Shown here: positions 31,321-41,962 of the stretch, piece after piece
Position numbering within the stretch: the stretch's first letter is position 1
How the letters are laid out: every line of letters begins with the position of its first letter
From: Ichthyophis bannanicus
Taxonomy: Eukaryota > Chordata > Amphibia > Gymnophiona > Ichthyophiidae
Reading direction: 5' to 3'
DNA length: 64,000 nt
Assembly: GCA_033557465.1 (NCBI GenBank)
Contig: CM066039.1
Coordinates: 400,787,440 to 400,851,439, forward strand
Notes under the pieces: model-generated
The model's database searches: none
Told to the model about the DNA's origin: nothing
Seen by the model: the letters and a program-made list of their open reading frames with translations, nothing else
Position numbers and translations under genes: made by a program

Positions 31321-33165
31321 AGGTTGGGGTGCAGAAGAGTACCCTGATCCTGGGTCAGGAGATCGGGCTGAAACCCCAGGGGAAGAGGGGTGTCCACCGC
31401 TAGCTGTAGAAGCAGAGGGAACCACGGTTGTCTCGGCCACCGGGGCGCTACCAGGATCACGGAGGCCCTGTCCTGGACAACTTTGAACAAGGTCCGGGAC
31501 ACCAGTGGTGTGGGAGGGAAGGCATACAGCAGACCCGTGGACCACGGGATGAGGAAAGCATCTGGCGCCACTCGAAGAGGGTGAGGGTGCCGGGAGCAGA
31601 ATCTGGGGAGCTGCCTGTTCAGGGGACTGGCAAAGAGATCCACAGTGGGAGAGCCCCACCGGCGGAAGATCTGCTGGGCCACCATGGGGTTCAACTTCCA
31701 TTCGTGCGGCAGCAGAATCCGGCTCAGTTTGTCTGCCAGGCAATTGTCCTGCCCTGGCAGGTAAACAGCTTTGAGGAGGATGTCGTGATCGACAGCCCAA
31801 GAGCACAGCCTCCGGGCTTCCTGACATAGGAGGGAGCCCGTGCCCCCTTGTTTGTTCACATAGAACATGGCAACCTGATTGTCCGTCTGCACCAGTACGG
31901 ACTGACCGAAGTCAGGTGAGAGAAGGCCTGCAGAGCTAGGCGGATCGCCCGTAGCTCTAGAAAATTTATCTGCTGGGCGGCCTCCCAAGGTGTCCAAAGG
32001 CCTTGAGTGCATGTCCCCCGACAATGCGCCCCCCAGCCCAGGAGGGAAGCATCTGTCGTGAGCACCCGGTACGGTGGGGGCGACTGAAAGGACATGCCGA
32101 GCACTAGGTTGGGCAGGTGAAGCCACCATTGCAGGGAGGAGACCAGACGGTCGGAAATCTGTATCAGGTCCGACAGTCTCTCTGTGGACTGATGCCACTG
32201 AGTGTGAAGGCTCCACTGAGCAGGTCTCATATGTAGACTTGTATTCGGAGTGACATGGACCGTGGAGGCCATGTGTCCGAGCAGTTGCAGGAACTGTCTG
32301 GCAGGGGCCGGCGACTCGCTGTTGAACCTGCCGGCTAGAGCCATAAGCCTGTTGGCCCGTTCCAGAGGCAAGAAGACTCGAGGTCCTGAGAGGGAAGCAA
32401 AGCGGACTTCTCGAAGTTTATGACGAAGCCCAAGTGCTGAAGCAGAGCCACCGTACGCTGGGTGGCCTGGGCGACCTCTGGAGCAGATGATGCTCAGATG
32501 AGCCAGTTGTCCAGGTATGGGAAGACGAAGAGGCCTTGAAGCCTTAGGAAGGCTGCCACCACTGCCAGGCACTTCGTGAACACCATTGGGAGCGGAGGAT
32601 AGGCCAAAGGGCAGTACTCGGTACTGATAATGGTTCCCTGCCACCACAAACCTTAGGTATTGTCGGTGGTCCGGGTGAATAAGGATGTGGGTATAAGCAT
32701 CCTTTAGATCCAAGGAGCATAGCCAATCTCCCTGCTGGAGGTAGGGCAGTAGGGTTCCAAGGGTAAGCATCTTGAACTTTTCCCGCTGCAGGAACTTGTT
32801 GAGGTTGCGTAAGTCCAGAATGGGTCTGAGGCCTCCTGTTCTCTTTGGCACCAGGAAGTACCTCGAGTAGAAACCGTGACCGCACAGATGCTGGGGCACT
32901 GGCTCCACCGCCAGTTCCTGAAGCAGACTTTGCAGCTCCTGAAGGAGTATGTCCTTGTGCAGCGGGGGTCTGGGAGGCTCCCCCGGGAAGTAGGGGGTGG
33001 CACCTGGTGAAAATGTAGGAGGTAGCCCTTTTGAACCACCCGCAACACCCAGGCATCGGATGTTACGGCTGACCACCTGTGAGCAAAGTGGGTCAGCCGG
33101 CCCCCCGTGCTGAGCGAGGGCCCCTGGGGGGGAGAGGCTATGCTGGCATAGTCAAAAACCCCCAC
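31281..33165 (-). pseudogene. DIRS copy F reverse transcriptase/RNase H/MT-like
   Basis: RT: HGFYSRYFLVPKRTGG (about 32880), NLNKFLQREKFKM, DLKDAYTHILIHP (about 32710) and HYQYRVLPFGLSSAP (about 32620), then a shifted frame where the active site reads YLDN (32506-32517) followed by WLI and a TGA (32494-32496). The thumb and RNase H resume: TTDASLLGWGAH (about 32050) and, after a shift near 31905, QTDNQVAMFYVNKQGG (about 31875) and CLADKLSRILLP. DLFASPLN...YAFPPTPL...APRWP is the MT-like end, stopping at 31281. About four frame breaks in total. Confidence 0.88.
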
Positions 33166-34987
33166 CCTGCTGGGCCGGAGCCTGCGTGGTGGGCTTGGGG
33201 GCTTTCTGCCTCCGGGATCCGTTACCCTGCCCCTTAGGCTGCTGCCCCTGATGAGGGGTTATCGAGGCCTGATATTGTGGGTGGTGCTGCTTATAAGCGA
33301 ACACCTTCCTCGGGTAAAAGGGCTTTTTTCCCCGAGCCCTTCTTCCTCTGAGAAGGAGCAGAGGTTTTTCTGGAAAGGCGAGTCCTGGTGAGAGTCTCTG
33401 ACTCGAGCTCCGCCGCCTTGTCGGCCATGGGCTTGCCGAAGAGGTTTTCCCCTCTGCAAGGGACATCGACCAACTTGTCCTGCACCCACGGCTCGAGGTC
33501 GGAGGACTGAAGCCAAGCTTGGCGGCGAGCCCCGATACCGGCTCCGGCTACTCGAGCCGATGCTTCGAAGCCATCATAGGCCGCTCGAGAAATGAACTTC
33601 GAACACTCTTGAATCCCTGTGGACAGGGCTTGGAACCGCTGCAAGGGTTCCTCGGAGAGACCGGCGGAAAAACCCGCCATTTCTTTCGCCAGGTCGCAGA
33701 GATACATACCCATATACAACTGATATGTCTGGACCCGACAAGCAAGCATAGAGCCCTGGAAGCACTTCCTACCGAGGGCCTCCTTACCCGGAGGCACCGA
33801 GGAGTGCATCTTTTGACTTTTAAGTCGATGCATGGCCGATTCCATCACCATGGAGTGGTGCGGTAGTTGCGCCTTCTGGAACCCGGGGCTCTTGCGGACT
33901 CGATACATGGAATTGACCCGCTTGCTCAACACCGGCGTCGAGGCCGGGCTTTCCCACATGCGGAAGAGAAGCTGCTCCAGCATCAGGGGAACCGGTACAG
34001 TAAAGGCCTCCCTAGGGGGGGGAGTCATATTGAAGGGCCTCGAGCTCTTCGGCTCGGGGTTCCTCCTCCGGATCCGCAGGAAAAGCCAAGGCCTTGGCCA
34101 TATCCCTCACGAAATCGGAGAACCGGGTATCCTCCGGGGAGGGGACCGCCTCCGAGGCTCCGACTCGGGCGAGTCGGAGGGGACGCACCGGGTCTGAAAG
34201 GAACCGGGTGACTCATCCTCCTCCGTGTCCCAGCCCGACTCCTCCGAGGAGTAGTCGAGCGGCTCCGTGCGCGCGGGGCCCGGGGAAGCCGAGGGAGACC
34301 TAGGACAAGGATCGACTCGAGCTTGTATGTACTCGAGGATCGACTCGGCCTCCGGGGTCGACTTGGGCGTCGACGTCCCGGTGGTCGGGGCAGATGCACT
34401 GGCGAGGCCGGTGATCAATGCCCGCTGCTGGTCCATGAAGGCAGATACTGCGCTCCAAGGTTGTCAGTCTGAGACCAAGCTCAGAAGACCCAGCATCCGC
34501 CGACTCGGGCCCTGACGGCGGTTCATCCGTGGGGGAGTCCAGGAGGACTATATCACTCACGTGTCCAGGAGTCTCCACTTCGAGACGAGGAAGCTTCGAA
34601 GGCCTCTCCCCCTCCGAGGGCCCGGGGAGTCGGGCCGGGCTGAGCGACCTGGCCCTCGAGGAACCAGGATTGCCGTCCGGCTCCACCCTCGCGGGCCTCT
34701 TCTCCCGCCGGTGTTCCTGGCCGGGGGAGCCCTGTTGAGAAGAACTCCGATGGTCTGAGCCGGAGCCACGAGACGTCGAGGCCTCTGACGAGGTCCGCGC
34801 AGAGTCAGAAGATATGATCCCTTTGCGACTGCCGACTCCTCAGGGCCTTCGAGGACATCCTGCTGCACGGGCCGCGACTCATAGGGTCATGCTCGGCCCC
34901 CAGGTAGCGGAGGCAGCAGTCATTTGTGTCAGTAAGAGACATGAGTCTGACACAACGATCACACTTTTTAAACCCGCTGGCAGCCAT
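33152..34987 (-). pseudogene. DIRS copy F gag
   Basis: ATG at 34987 opens MAASGFKKCDRC; the finger reads CDRC...CLRY...H, so the fourth Cys is Tyr. An acidic Ser/Pro-rich middle with SSEESGWDTEEDE (about 34230) follows, then a shift near 34030-34110 and the core QLLFRMWESP (about 33945), GFQKAQLPHHS and ARRQAWLQSSDLEPWVQDK (about 33540-33480). After another shift there is a Lys/Gln-rich tail ending at 33152. About three frame changes. GC-rich and CpG-rich compared with its surroundings. Confidence 0.85.
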
Positions 34988-35174
34988 CGGGGGAAAAAGG
35001 ACCCCTGCAAGGTCGAAAGACCGCGCTGCCAGGGAAGAAGGAAAAAGTGGCGGGAACGCCAGTTGGAATAAAAAAAAAAAAAAAAAAGTGAATGGGCTCA
35101 AAAGCCCGGCGGGAAGAGGACACACGAACCGAGAAAAAATTTAACCAGAAATCAAACTAAAGAAATCAACTTTT

Positions 35175-35381
35175 TCAGCGGCGGTAACAAACTACGTCTG
35201 TAGGGCTCCGTGGAAAAAAGAAGACTGAGCAAGTTGGCATCCCTGGGCGGGAAGGGGACCGCGCATGCGCGCTGCAATTCTCAAAGGCTTTCTGCGAAAG
35301 CTGGGGAAAATTGCTCCGCGAGGGCTCCGGCGCCAACGTCACCCATAAGTGAGGACTGACTTCCTGCTTGGTCCTGGAGAA
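35175..35381 (-). repeat. DIRS copy F left ITR
   Basis: Outer edge TTCTCCAGGACCAAGCAGG (minus strand), then GTGACGTTGGCGCC and the GCGCATGCGCGG palindrome. Inverse complement of 29800-29990. No gene in 35382-35746. Confidence 0.87.
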
Positions 35382-35746
35382 TTGTAGACCCTTGTGCTAT
35401 ACCATAGGAATTCAGTCTTGTCAGGATTTAACTAATTCCCCTCCAACCATCCTCCCAGCCCCTTTAAACAGTTATTCAGTTTACCAATGGCAGAGAGTTG
35501 ATCAAATCCCCTTTTTTATCCTCAACTAAAATCATCTGCAAAAAAGTGATCTGTAATGCCATAATCAAGAATAATGGAGACGTGAGGAGAGCACAGACCA
35601 CTAGGGTAAAGGGCAATGAAAAACGGAGTATCCCTATTCTATATGGCACTCTGGGCTCTAATCAGATAAATGGGACTGTAACCTGTTTGAATGCCAACAT
35701 CTGCACGCTAACTAATTTGATCGATCATGGTAATAAAGAATGATTA

Positions 35747-35872
35747 CACAGGTACACTACCAAAAAACTGCCTCCAGTTTTGCAACTGATTCCTATAGAT
35801 TTTGGGGTGCTGAATCCAGGAAAAATAGCCAAAATGTTCCATCACGTCACGTTTTCTTGCAAAATTAGATTT
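35747..35872 (+). repeat. Left TIR of the CACAGG transposon
   Basis: CACAGGTACACTACC, AAAAACTGCCTCC, GGGGTGCTGAATCC and TTCCATCACGTCACG blocks, each matched in order on the opposite strand at 39885-40011. Confidence 0.8.
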
Positions 35873-36305
35873 CTTACCCATATAAGGAATGTTCACATAA
35901 TTTCTTTTTAGCCGACTGCAGTTTATTTTCTTGGCCCAAAATAGAGGTGGTAATGGTTAACTAACTAGAAACACTCCCTCATGATATTTTAGTGTTTTGT
36001 ATTCATTTTATACATTAACAGGACAATTGGGAGGCGGGGGGCTAAATCCAGTACTCGCGCTGGCGCATGTTCTTTCCTGTTCGCCTCGCCTCGTTCGCTC
36101 GCTCAAACACGGTGGTTGCGACATGAACGTTCCTGTCAAATTTCAGTTTCTTGCAAGTTCATTATTACCTTTTGTTTGCTCAGTCGTAATCCAGCTTTAT
36201 TCCGAAGTGGTTCACTACAGTTGTAGTTTGCAGTGCTGTGTATTTGTGATGGCTCACAGAGCCAGAGGTTGCGTCAACTCTCCGGACAGTTTTTGTTTTA
36301 TTTGT

Positions 36306-37737
36306 TTATTTTATTTATTTATTTATTTTAACATATATTTATAACCCGCAACTTCCAGAGTTCAGTTGCGGTTCACAATAAAACAACATACCACATAGCA
36401 AAAAGCTTAGTTTTACATCGAACATTTTTGTAACAATAAAAGTAATGGGTAACAGCTTGAACTAATGCAAAATAGCAAAACTGGCTTATTAAACTATGTA
36501 CAAAAAACTATATACAGGTACATGTTAGGGGTACTCAGAGTTGGATCGTAGAGTTTATAATAGCGTAATGTCTGTTAAATTTTTGGGATAAGTATTACTC
36601 TGTCATATTTTAACCTTTATCTGCGTGTATCCAGGGGTTATCTATGTTGCCATAGTGCATGGAGAATAAATAGGTTTTTAGTTTTTTACGGAGTTCCATG
36701 ATTTCAGTTATAGTTCGTAAGTCCTCCGGAAGGGAATTCCAAATAGAGGGGGCAGCATGAGAAAAAGCTCTTTTGTTGGTTAATTTATTTGCTTTTATGA
36801 AATCATTAGGGGTATTTAGTTTGTTTGAGTATCCTTTTCTGTGCGTGGTTTTTTGAGATTCCATGCTAATTAGATTGCTTAATGGGATTGGGGCCATGTT
36901 GTTTAAAGCTTTGTATGTGGTTATTGTGGTTTTGTATATTATCCTACTTTGAATTGGCAACCAGTGTAGGGAAGCTAATATTGGAGTTATGTGCTGGATT
37001 GAGTGTACTTTCATTATAATTCTGGCTGCTGCGTTTTGTGCTAATTGGATTCTTTTTATGTTTTGTTTCGATATACCTAATAGAATTAGGTTGGCAAAAT
37101 CAAAGTGCGGTGTTATTGTAGCTTGGATTATATTAATGAAGTCTAGTTGGTGTACTAGCGGGCGTAATTGTTTAAGGATTTTAAGTTTAAAGTATATTTT
37201 CTTTATGGTGTTTCTGATGTGGGTGTTCATCGTCAGGTGAGTATCTAGAATGACACCTAGGTATCTTATTTCATTTTTTATTTTAATGTCATGGCTTTGT
37301 AATGTTATATGGGTTGGGGGGATATATGATTGATTTTTTGTTACAATTAGGACTTCTGTTTTTGAATGATTAATGTGAAGGTTTTGGGCTTTTAGCCATG
37401 TTGTAATTTCATTGAAGCATTCTGATAGTAATTTTATTGGTAAATTAGGAATCGTGAATGGGATGTACATCATAATATCTGCGTATAGATGATAGTATAC
37501 ACCGAATTTTTTAAAGATATCACTGACAGGTTTTATATAAATATTAAATAGAAGGGCTGATAGTGCAGAGCCTTGTGGGAGACCAATTTCTTGTTTATAT
37601 ATGGTTGATGTTTGGTTACCAATTCTTACATTTTGTGTTCTATTACTTAAGTAAGAGGTAAACCATTTATGTACAGTGTACTTGTGTACAGTGTATTGTG
37701 TACAGTGTATTGTGTACAGTGTACTTATGTACAGTGT
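36306..37737 (-). mobile_element. L2 LINE inserted in the transposase gene (L2-b)
   Basis: Flanked by ATTTGT (36300-36305 and 37738-37743). The 3' end is the ATTTATTTATTTATTTT tract at 36306-36330 with TATAACCCGCAACTTCCAG. 5'-truncated within RT. Just inside the far edge is a short tandem repeat (37666-37737). Confidence 0.9.
36610..37650 (-). pseudogene. L2-b reverse transcriptase, C-terminal part
   Basis: GLPQGSALSALLFNIYI near 37590, then the active site, where YADD has become YAD-I (about 37481) by loss of one codon. The remaining 287 residues to 36610 are open: YLGVILDTHLTM, ASLHWLPI, RAFSHAAPSIWNSLPEDL and LKTYLF, the usual L2 C-terminus. The missing Asp makes it inactive even though the frame is clean. 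Confidence 0.88.
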
Positions 37738-37742
37738 ATTTG
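37666..37742 (+). repeat. Five-unit 14-15 bp tandem repeat
   Basis: TGTACAGTGTA plus CTTG, TTG, TTG, CTTA or TTTG, five times in a row at the junction between the L2 5' edge and the transposase gene. Not a CRISPR array: there are no spacers. Confidence 0.9.
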
Positions 37743-39469
37743 TGGGGAATATACCGTGAAAAAGCGGCAGAGGAACATTTCTGCATATATTAAAGTATAT
37801 TTCGCCTATTTCGGTTTGAAGTTAGGCGATCAAGACAAACCGTGGGCTCCTCACAAAGTGTGCAAGACATGTGAGGAAGATCTACGCTTATGGATGAAAG
37901 GTAAAAAAACAAGCATTTCGTTTCGGAATACCTATGATGTGGCGTGAACAAAGAGACCACAGCAGTGACTGCTATTTTTGCTCTTGCATTGTGAAGGGAT
38001 ACAACTTAAAAAATAAGAACGTAATAAGTTACCCCAACCTTCCCTCAGCAATTAGGCCTATGCCTCATAGCAACGAAGTACCTGTGCCTGAACCACCAAA
38101 ATCTTTGGATCATATTTGTGTGGACGGTTCTGATCATGATGAGACTCATCAGATGGCTTTTCCCGATGAGTCCAGTACTTCCGAGTTTGAAACTGAACCA
38201 GATCCGAAACCTGAACTTTTCTCTCAAGCTGAATTGAATGATTTAGTCCGGGATTTAGGACTCCCAAAAGATGCTGCCCAACTGCTAGGTTCTCGGCTTA
38301 AACAGAAAAATCTATTGTCACCAGGAACAACTTTATTGGTACCGCAACCGCGAGACACAATTTTTGAAGTATTTCAGCAAAGAGGAAGATTTGGTATTTT
38401 GCAACGATATATACGGAGTGATGGAAAAGTTTAAACTCAAGTATGATCCTGCTGAATGGTGGCTGTTCATTGATTCGTCAAAAGACAGCATAAAAGGTGT
38501 TCTTCATAATGGCAACACATTCGCTTCAGTTCCTATTGCTCACTCTGTTATTCTCCAAGAAAAATACGAGAATTTGGCCCTGATTCTTCAGAAGATTCGT
38601 TATGATGAGCATAAGTGGATGATTTGTGGAGACTTTAAAATTCTATCCATGCTATTAGGGCAGCAATCCGGTTTCACCAAATATCCCTGCTTCCTTTGCT
38701 TGTGGGATAGCCGGGCCCGCGACCTACACTGGGGGAAAAAAGACTGGCCAATTCGGGAGTATTTGAGACCCGGTGAGAAAAATGTTCTTCATGAGAGCTT
38801 GGTACCTCGTGATAAAATTCTATTACCACCTCTCCACATTAAGTTGGGTCTCATTAAGCAATTCATCAAGTCCCTTCCAAAAGATGGTGAGTGCTTTCGG
38901 TACCTTTGCTCAAAGTTCCCCTGACTTTCTGAAGCAAAGCTAAAGGAAGGAGTGTTTGTTGGCCCTGATATAAGGAAACTCATTTCAGATGGAGCATTCG
39001 CTGAAACGATGTCTGAGAAGGAAAAAGAAGCCTGGGATTCCTTCAAGGATGTTGTTCTCAAATTCTTGGGGAACAGGTGGGATGAGAACTATAAGGATAT
39101 TGTTGCCAGGATGCTCAATGCCTTCAAAGAACAAGGCTGTAACATGAGCCTGAAAGTCCATTTCTTGCACTCCCATGTGAACTACTTTCCCGAAAACTTG
39201 GGGGCGTACAGTGAAGAACAAGGTGAAAGGTTTCACCAGGACATCAAGGACGCAGAGAGAAGGTACCAAGGAAGATGGAACACCACTATGATGGCTGATT
39301 TCTGCTGGTTGCTGCTGCGGGAAACCCCAGATGAAAAATACGCCAAGCAGCGCACCAAGAGAAGCATTCGGGGGAAGAAGAAACGGGCCCACCAGGAGAT
39401 TGATTGACCCAAGAATGACTTTAATATCTAAACTGTGTTGACAAATATCGTGTTTTTACTAAACTTTGA

Positions 39470-39475
39470 AATAAA
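39470..39475 (+). terminator. Polyadenylation signal of the transposase gene
   Basis: AATAAA about 63 bp after the transposase stop. Between it and the right TIR (39476-39884) there is AT-rich sequence with no gene. Confidence 0.55.
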
Positions 39476-39884
39476 AATTTGCTAGTTATTACCACAGTGT
39501 CGGATCTCATTTATTAGAAATTTTATTTTCACACCATCGGGTGTTTGTCTTCATGTATTGCAATGGTGCGGTTTGCGTTTTCTATTCTTACATACATACC
39601 TGTACAACATTTTTTGCACATTTCTTTGCTTTGCTTTGTGTCTAACCTCGCTCTTATATGCTCAATGTTTGTGCACATGTATGTGGCTGTTTTAAGTGCA
39701 GACAATTTTGCTACCATCACAGTGTGTTTTGTTGACATTACTCTATTCTTATGTGCTGCCTTGTTACAATTTTCTTTATTCTTATTTGAATAACTACTAA
39801 ACAATTAGTATAAAGAATTCATCCAAGAAACTTTTATCTCGATCGCACTCAATCTGAAACGTTCACCTCAAACTGCTAACCCAA

Positions 39885-40011
39885 TGTAGCAAAAAATCTG
39901 TACGTGATGGAGCAAATTGGTTACCAGATTTGGATTCAGCGCACCAAAAAACGTAAAAATCAATCGAAACATTAGAGGCAGTTTAAAAAAAAATTTTTTA
40001 GTGTACCTGTG
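39885..40011 (-). repeat. Right TIR of the CACAGG transposon
   Basis: Read on the minus strand: CACAGGTACACTAAAAA, AAACTGCCTC, TTGGTGCGCTGAATCC and CTCCATCACGTAC, matching the left TIR in order. Confidence 0.8.
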
Positions 40012-40319
40012 TTATCTGTGTCAGACTGCCATGATGTTGTGGAACACTAGTAAGGATTAAGCAGTCTTACAAAACGAGGGAATAACTGCTTTCATAGTAG
40101 CCCTGGAGGGAACTAGCTTTCTGTAGTCCTTAGTCATTTATATAGAAATGGATTTGAGAGAAAATACTGGCGGTCCCTTCATGGTAGTATATTTTGAGAG
40201 AATTCAGTAGGAAGGAGAAACAAGAAAAACAGCTCTTCCATATAGTAAAAAATCTAACCCAGCCCTCATACACAACCACTTTGGAAATCCTCCCTGATCC
40301 TCAAACATTTGCATTGCAC

Positions 40320-40690
40320 TACTAAAAGAACTCCACATACCAGCCTCCATCACAGACCCCATCCTCAATCAACACCTGCAAGCCCTGGTCTACCTTCAAT
40401 TCAATTAACAAAGAAAACATAGAATTTGCCTTCATCACATTAAACTCAACCACGTCACCACTTGATCCATGCCCAGTGAGCTGGATCAAGGCATCAAAGG
40501 AAGAGCTCAGTCACACCCTGCTCAGAATCTCCCAACACTCCATCCTACAAGGAAATGTACCTAAACTCAAATTCTCCTCCATTTGCCCACCTTAAAAAAT
40601 GGCAACTTCAACCCCAGTGATCCATCTGCATGCAGACCCATAGCAAGCCTGCCTTTCCTGTCAAAGATAATTGAAAAAAACATTCAGCAA
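40320..40690 (+). pseudogene. L2-type LINE reverse transcriptase fragment
   Basis: Broken frame with KASKEELSHTLLRISQHS, then SACRPIASLPFLSKIIEK, the entry to the RT domain of L2-type elements. It is joined directly to CR1-like sequence at about 40690. 40015-40319 has nothing recognisable. Confidence 0.65.
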
Positions 40691-41550
40691 CAGACTTGAC
40701 TTGAAGACCTAAATATGTACACTCTGGAAGAGAGGAGGGACAAGGGAGATATGATTCAGACCTTTAAATAGTTAGAGAAATAATGAACGAACAAACCTCT
40801 TCTGAAGACGGGTAAGCTGTAAAACTAGAGGGCATAACATGAAGCTGCAAGGGGGTAAATTGAAAGGCAATGTCCGGAAATGCTTTTTCACTGAAAGGGT
40901 GGTGGATGCTTGGAATGCCCTCCCGATGGAAGTGGTGGGGGCAAACACAGTGATAGAGTTCAAAAGGGTATGGGGCAGATAGTGGATCCCTTTACAGCAA
41001 CAGGTTAAAATGGGTAAACGTAGATCAAGTGTTTACGTTATCAGAATATAGAAAGACAAGGGGACATGCAATGAAGCTACAGGGTAAACTATTTAAGCCT
41101 AATAAAAGAAAATATTTTTTCACTCATCGTGTAATCAAACTCTGGAATTTGTTACCGGAGGATGTAGTAAAGGCTGTTAGTGTAGCTGGTTCAAAAAAGG
41201 TTTGGACAAGTTCCTGGAGGAAAGGTCCATAAACCATTATTAAGAAGGGACCCAGGATATCAGTGCTTGACCCAGTACAAGCATTGTGGAACCTGTGTCT
41301 TTTGGGAAAACTGCTAGGTACGTATGACCTAGATTGGCCACTGTTGGAAACAGGATACTGGGCTTGATGGACCTTGGTCTGACCCAGTATGGCATATCTT
41401 ATGCTCTTATAATAAACTATCTAATTATTCAACAAACAGGGGTGTCCTACATGGAGGGGTGGTCTGCACAGAGCGGCAGGTGCACCTACTCTTGCCGGTC
41501 AGACTAGATGGACCATGCTGGTCTTTATCTACTGTCATTTACTATGTTAC
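40690..41550 (+). mobile_element. CR1-like LINE 3' end, split by CR1-b
   Basis: LEERRDKGDMIQTFK (about 40722), then TRGHNMKLQGGKLKGNVRKC FFTERVVDAWNALPMEVV is the CR1 C-terminus. The 3' UTR resumes after 41412 with CAGACTAGATGGACCATGCT and TTTACTATGTTAC. A second CR1 (41011-41412) is inserted in its 3' UTR. Confidence 0.75.
41011..41412 (+). mobile_element. CR1 3' fragment (CR1-b)
   Basis: Same family as CR1-a and CR1-c: [37 protein letters not shown] and the GGGCTTGATGGACCTTGGTC tail ending in CTTATGCTCTTAT. 5'-truncated near the C-terminus of ORF2. Confidence 0.88.
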
Positions 41551-41762
41551 ATACATGAGGATAAACGGAGAATCATATTCTCAAATTGTGCCATGAAATA
41601 AGTTCTCTAACAGAAATCACCTTTTCACAAATCCCTTAGGTAATTTAAGGATTAAAATGGATTCTCTTGATTCTTAAATACAATTTTAAGAAACTGCCGT
41701 GGAATTTGGGGCAGACACACTCTTCTATGCACTATCTATGCCTGTGTGTTCTTGTTTTGCAG

Positions 41763-41962
41763 TAATTATACTGTATTCTTCCATGCTTATAGGATACAGG
41801 CGTGAACAGAGGGGCAAGAAGGAAGCCACTGAGCAAAAGAGAAAAGATAAAGACAAGAAAACAGACTCTGATCAGGAGAAGAACCGGGAGGAAGAAAATG
41901 TGGAAGATGAGGACAGACTGGAGGAGGAAAATCAAAATGAGGAGGAAGAAGTAGATAATTGA
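41763..41962 (+). other. Candidate terminal coding exon, unrecognised
   Basis: A CTTGTTTTGCAG acceptor with upstream pyrimidines ends at 41762. The following frame gives a short hydrophobic run ([16 protein letters not shown]), then a basic stretch (YRREQRGKK) and a strongly Lys/Glu-rich tail, stopping at TGA 41960-41962. This looks like the end of a membrane segment plus a cytosolic acidic tail. I do not recognise the protein and no other exon is visible in the window. It could be a fragment or chance low-complexity coding. 41551-41700 and 41963-42512 hold nothing else I can name. Confidence 0.35.

Larger units (their letters stand above)
29742..35381 (-). mobile_element. DIRS retrotransposon copy F, complete but mutated
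   Basis: A 5.64 kb element on the minus strand with left ITR (35381 inward), gag, RT-RNase H-MT-like, recombinase, ICR and right ITR (29742). All domains are present and less decayed than in copies A, C and D. Several breaks are single-base changes in homopolymers. The RT active site is altered, so it is unlikely to be autonomous. Confidence 0.93.
36249..39407 (+). pseudogene. DDE-type transposase, split by L2
   Basis: Exon-less gene of about 574 codons: ATG at 36249, 19 codons to the L2, then 37744-39407. The N-terminal zinc-binding segment reads NSPDSFCFIC across the L2, GEYTV..., WAPHKVCKTC, SDCYFC. A linker with YPNLPSAIRPMPHS follows. Catalytic-like region: FIDSS (about 38472), ICGDFK (about 38618), a CFLC pair, LPPLHIKLGLIK, HFLHSHVNYFPENLG and SEEQGERFHQD (about 39212), giving a plausible D...D...E. 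Two frameshifts (near 37922 and 38390-38430) and an in-frame TGA (38922-38924) disable it. I recognise the family from many uncharacterised animal proteins, not from a named gene. The DDE roles are inferred from order and context. Confidence 0.75.
35747..40011 (+). mobile_element. DDE DNA transposon with CACAGG termini
   Basis: Terminal inverted repeats begin CACAGGTACACTA at both ends (35747-35759 and complement 39999-40011), continue with AAACTGCCTC and weaker similarity (GCTGAATCC, CCATCACGT) for about 125 bp, and are flanked by TTA on each side (35744-35746, 40012-40014). A single decayed transposase gene lies inside. An L2 of 1.43 kb has inserted; without it the element is 2.83 kb. CAC ends and a 3-bp duplication fit the CACTA/Mirage/Chapaev group, but the superfamily is an inference. 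Confidence 0.8.

Noticed and set aside
34094..34868. Plus-strand GC-rich ORFs opposite copy F gag
   Set aside because: Antisense shadows of the GC-rich Gag middle; no motifs, and the sense strand matches Gag in other copies.
37666..37742. CRISPR-like array
   Set aside because: Units are contiguous with no spacers, 14-15 bp long, and the genome is clearly eukaryotic.
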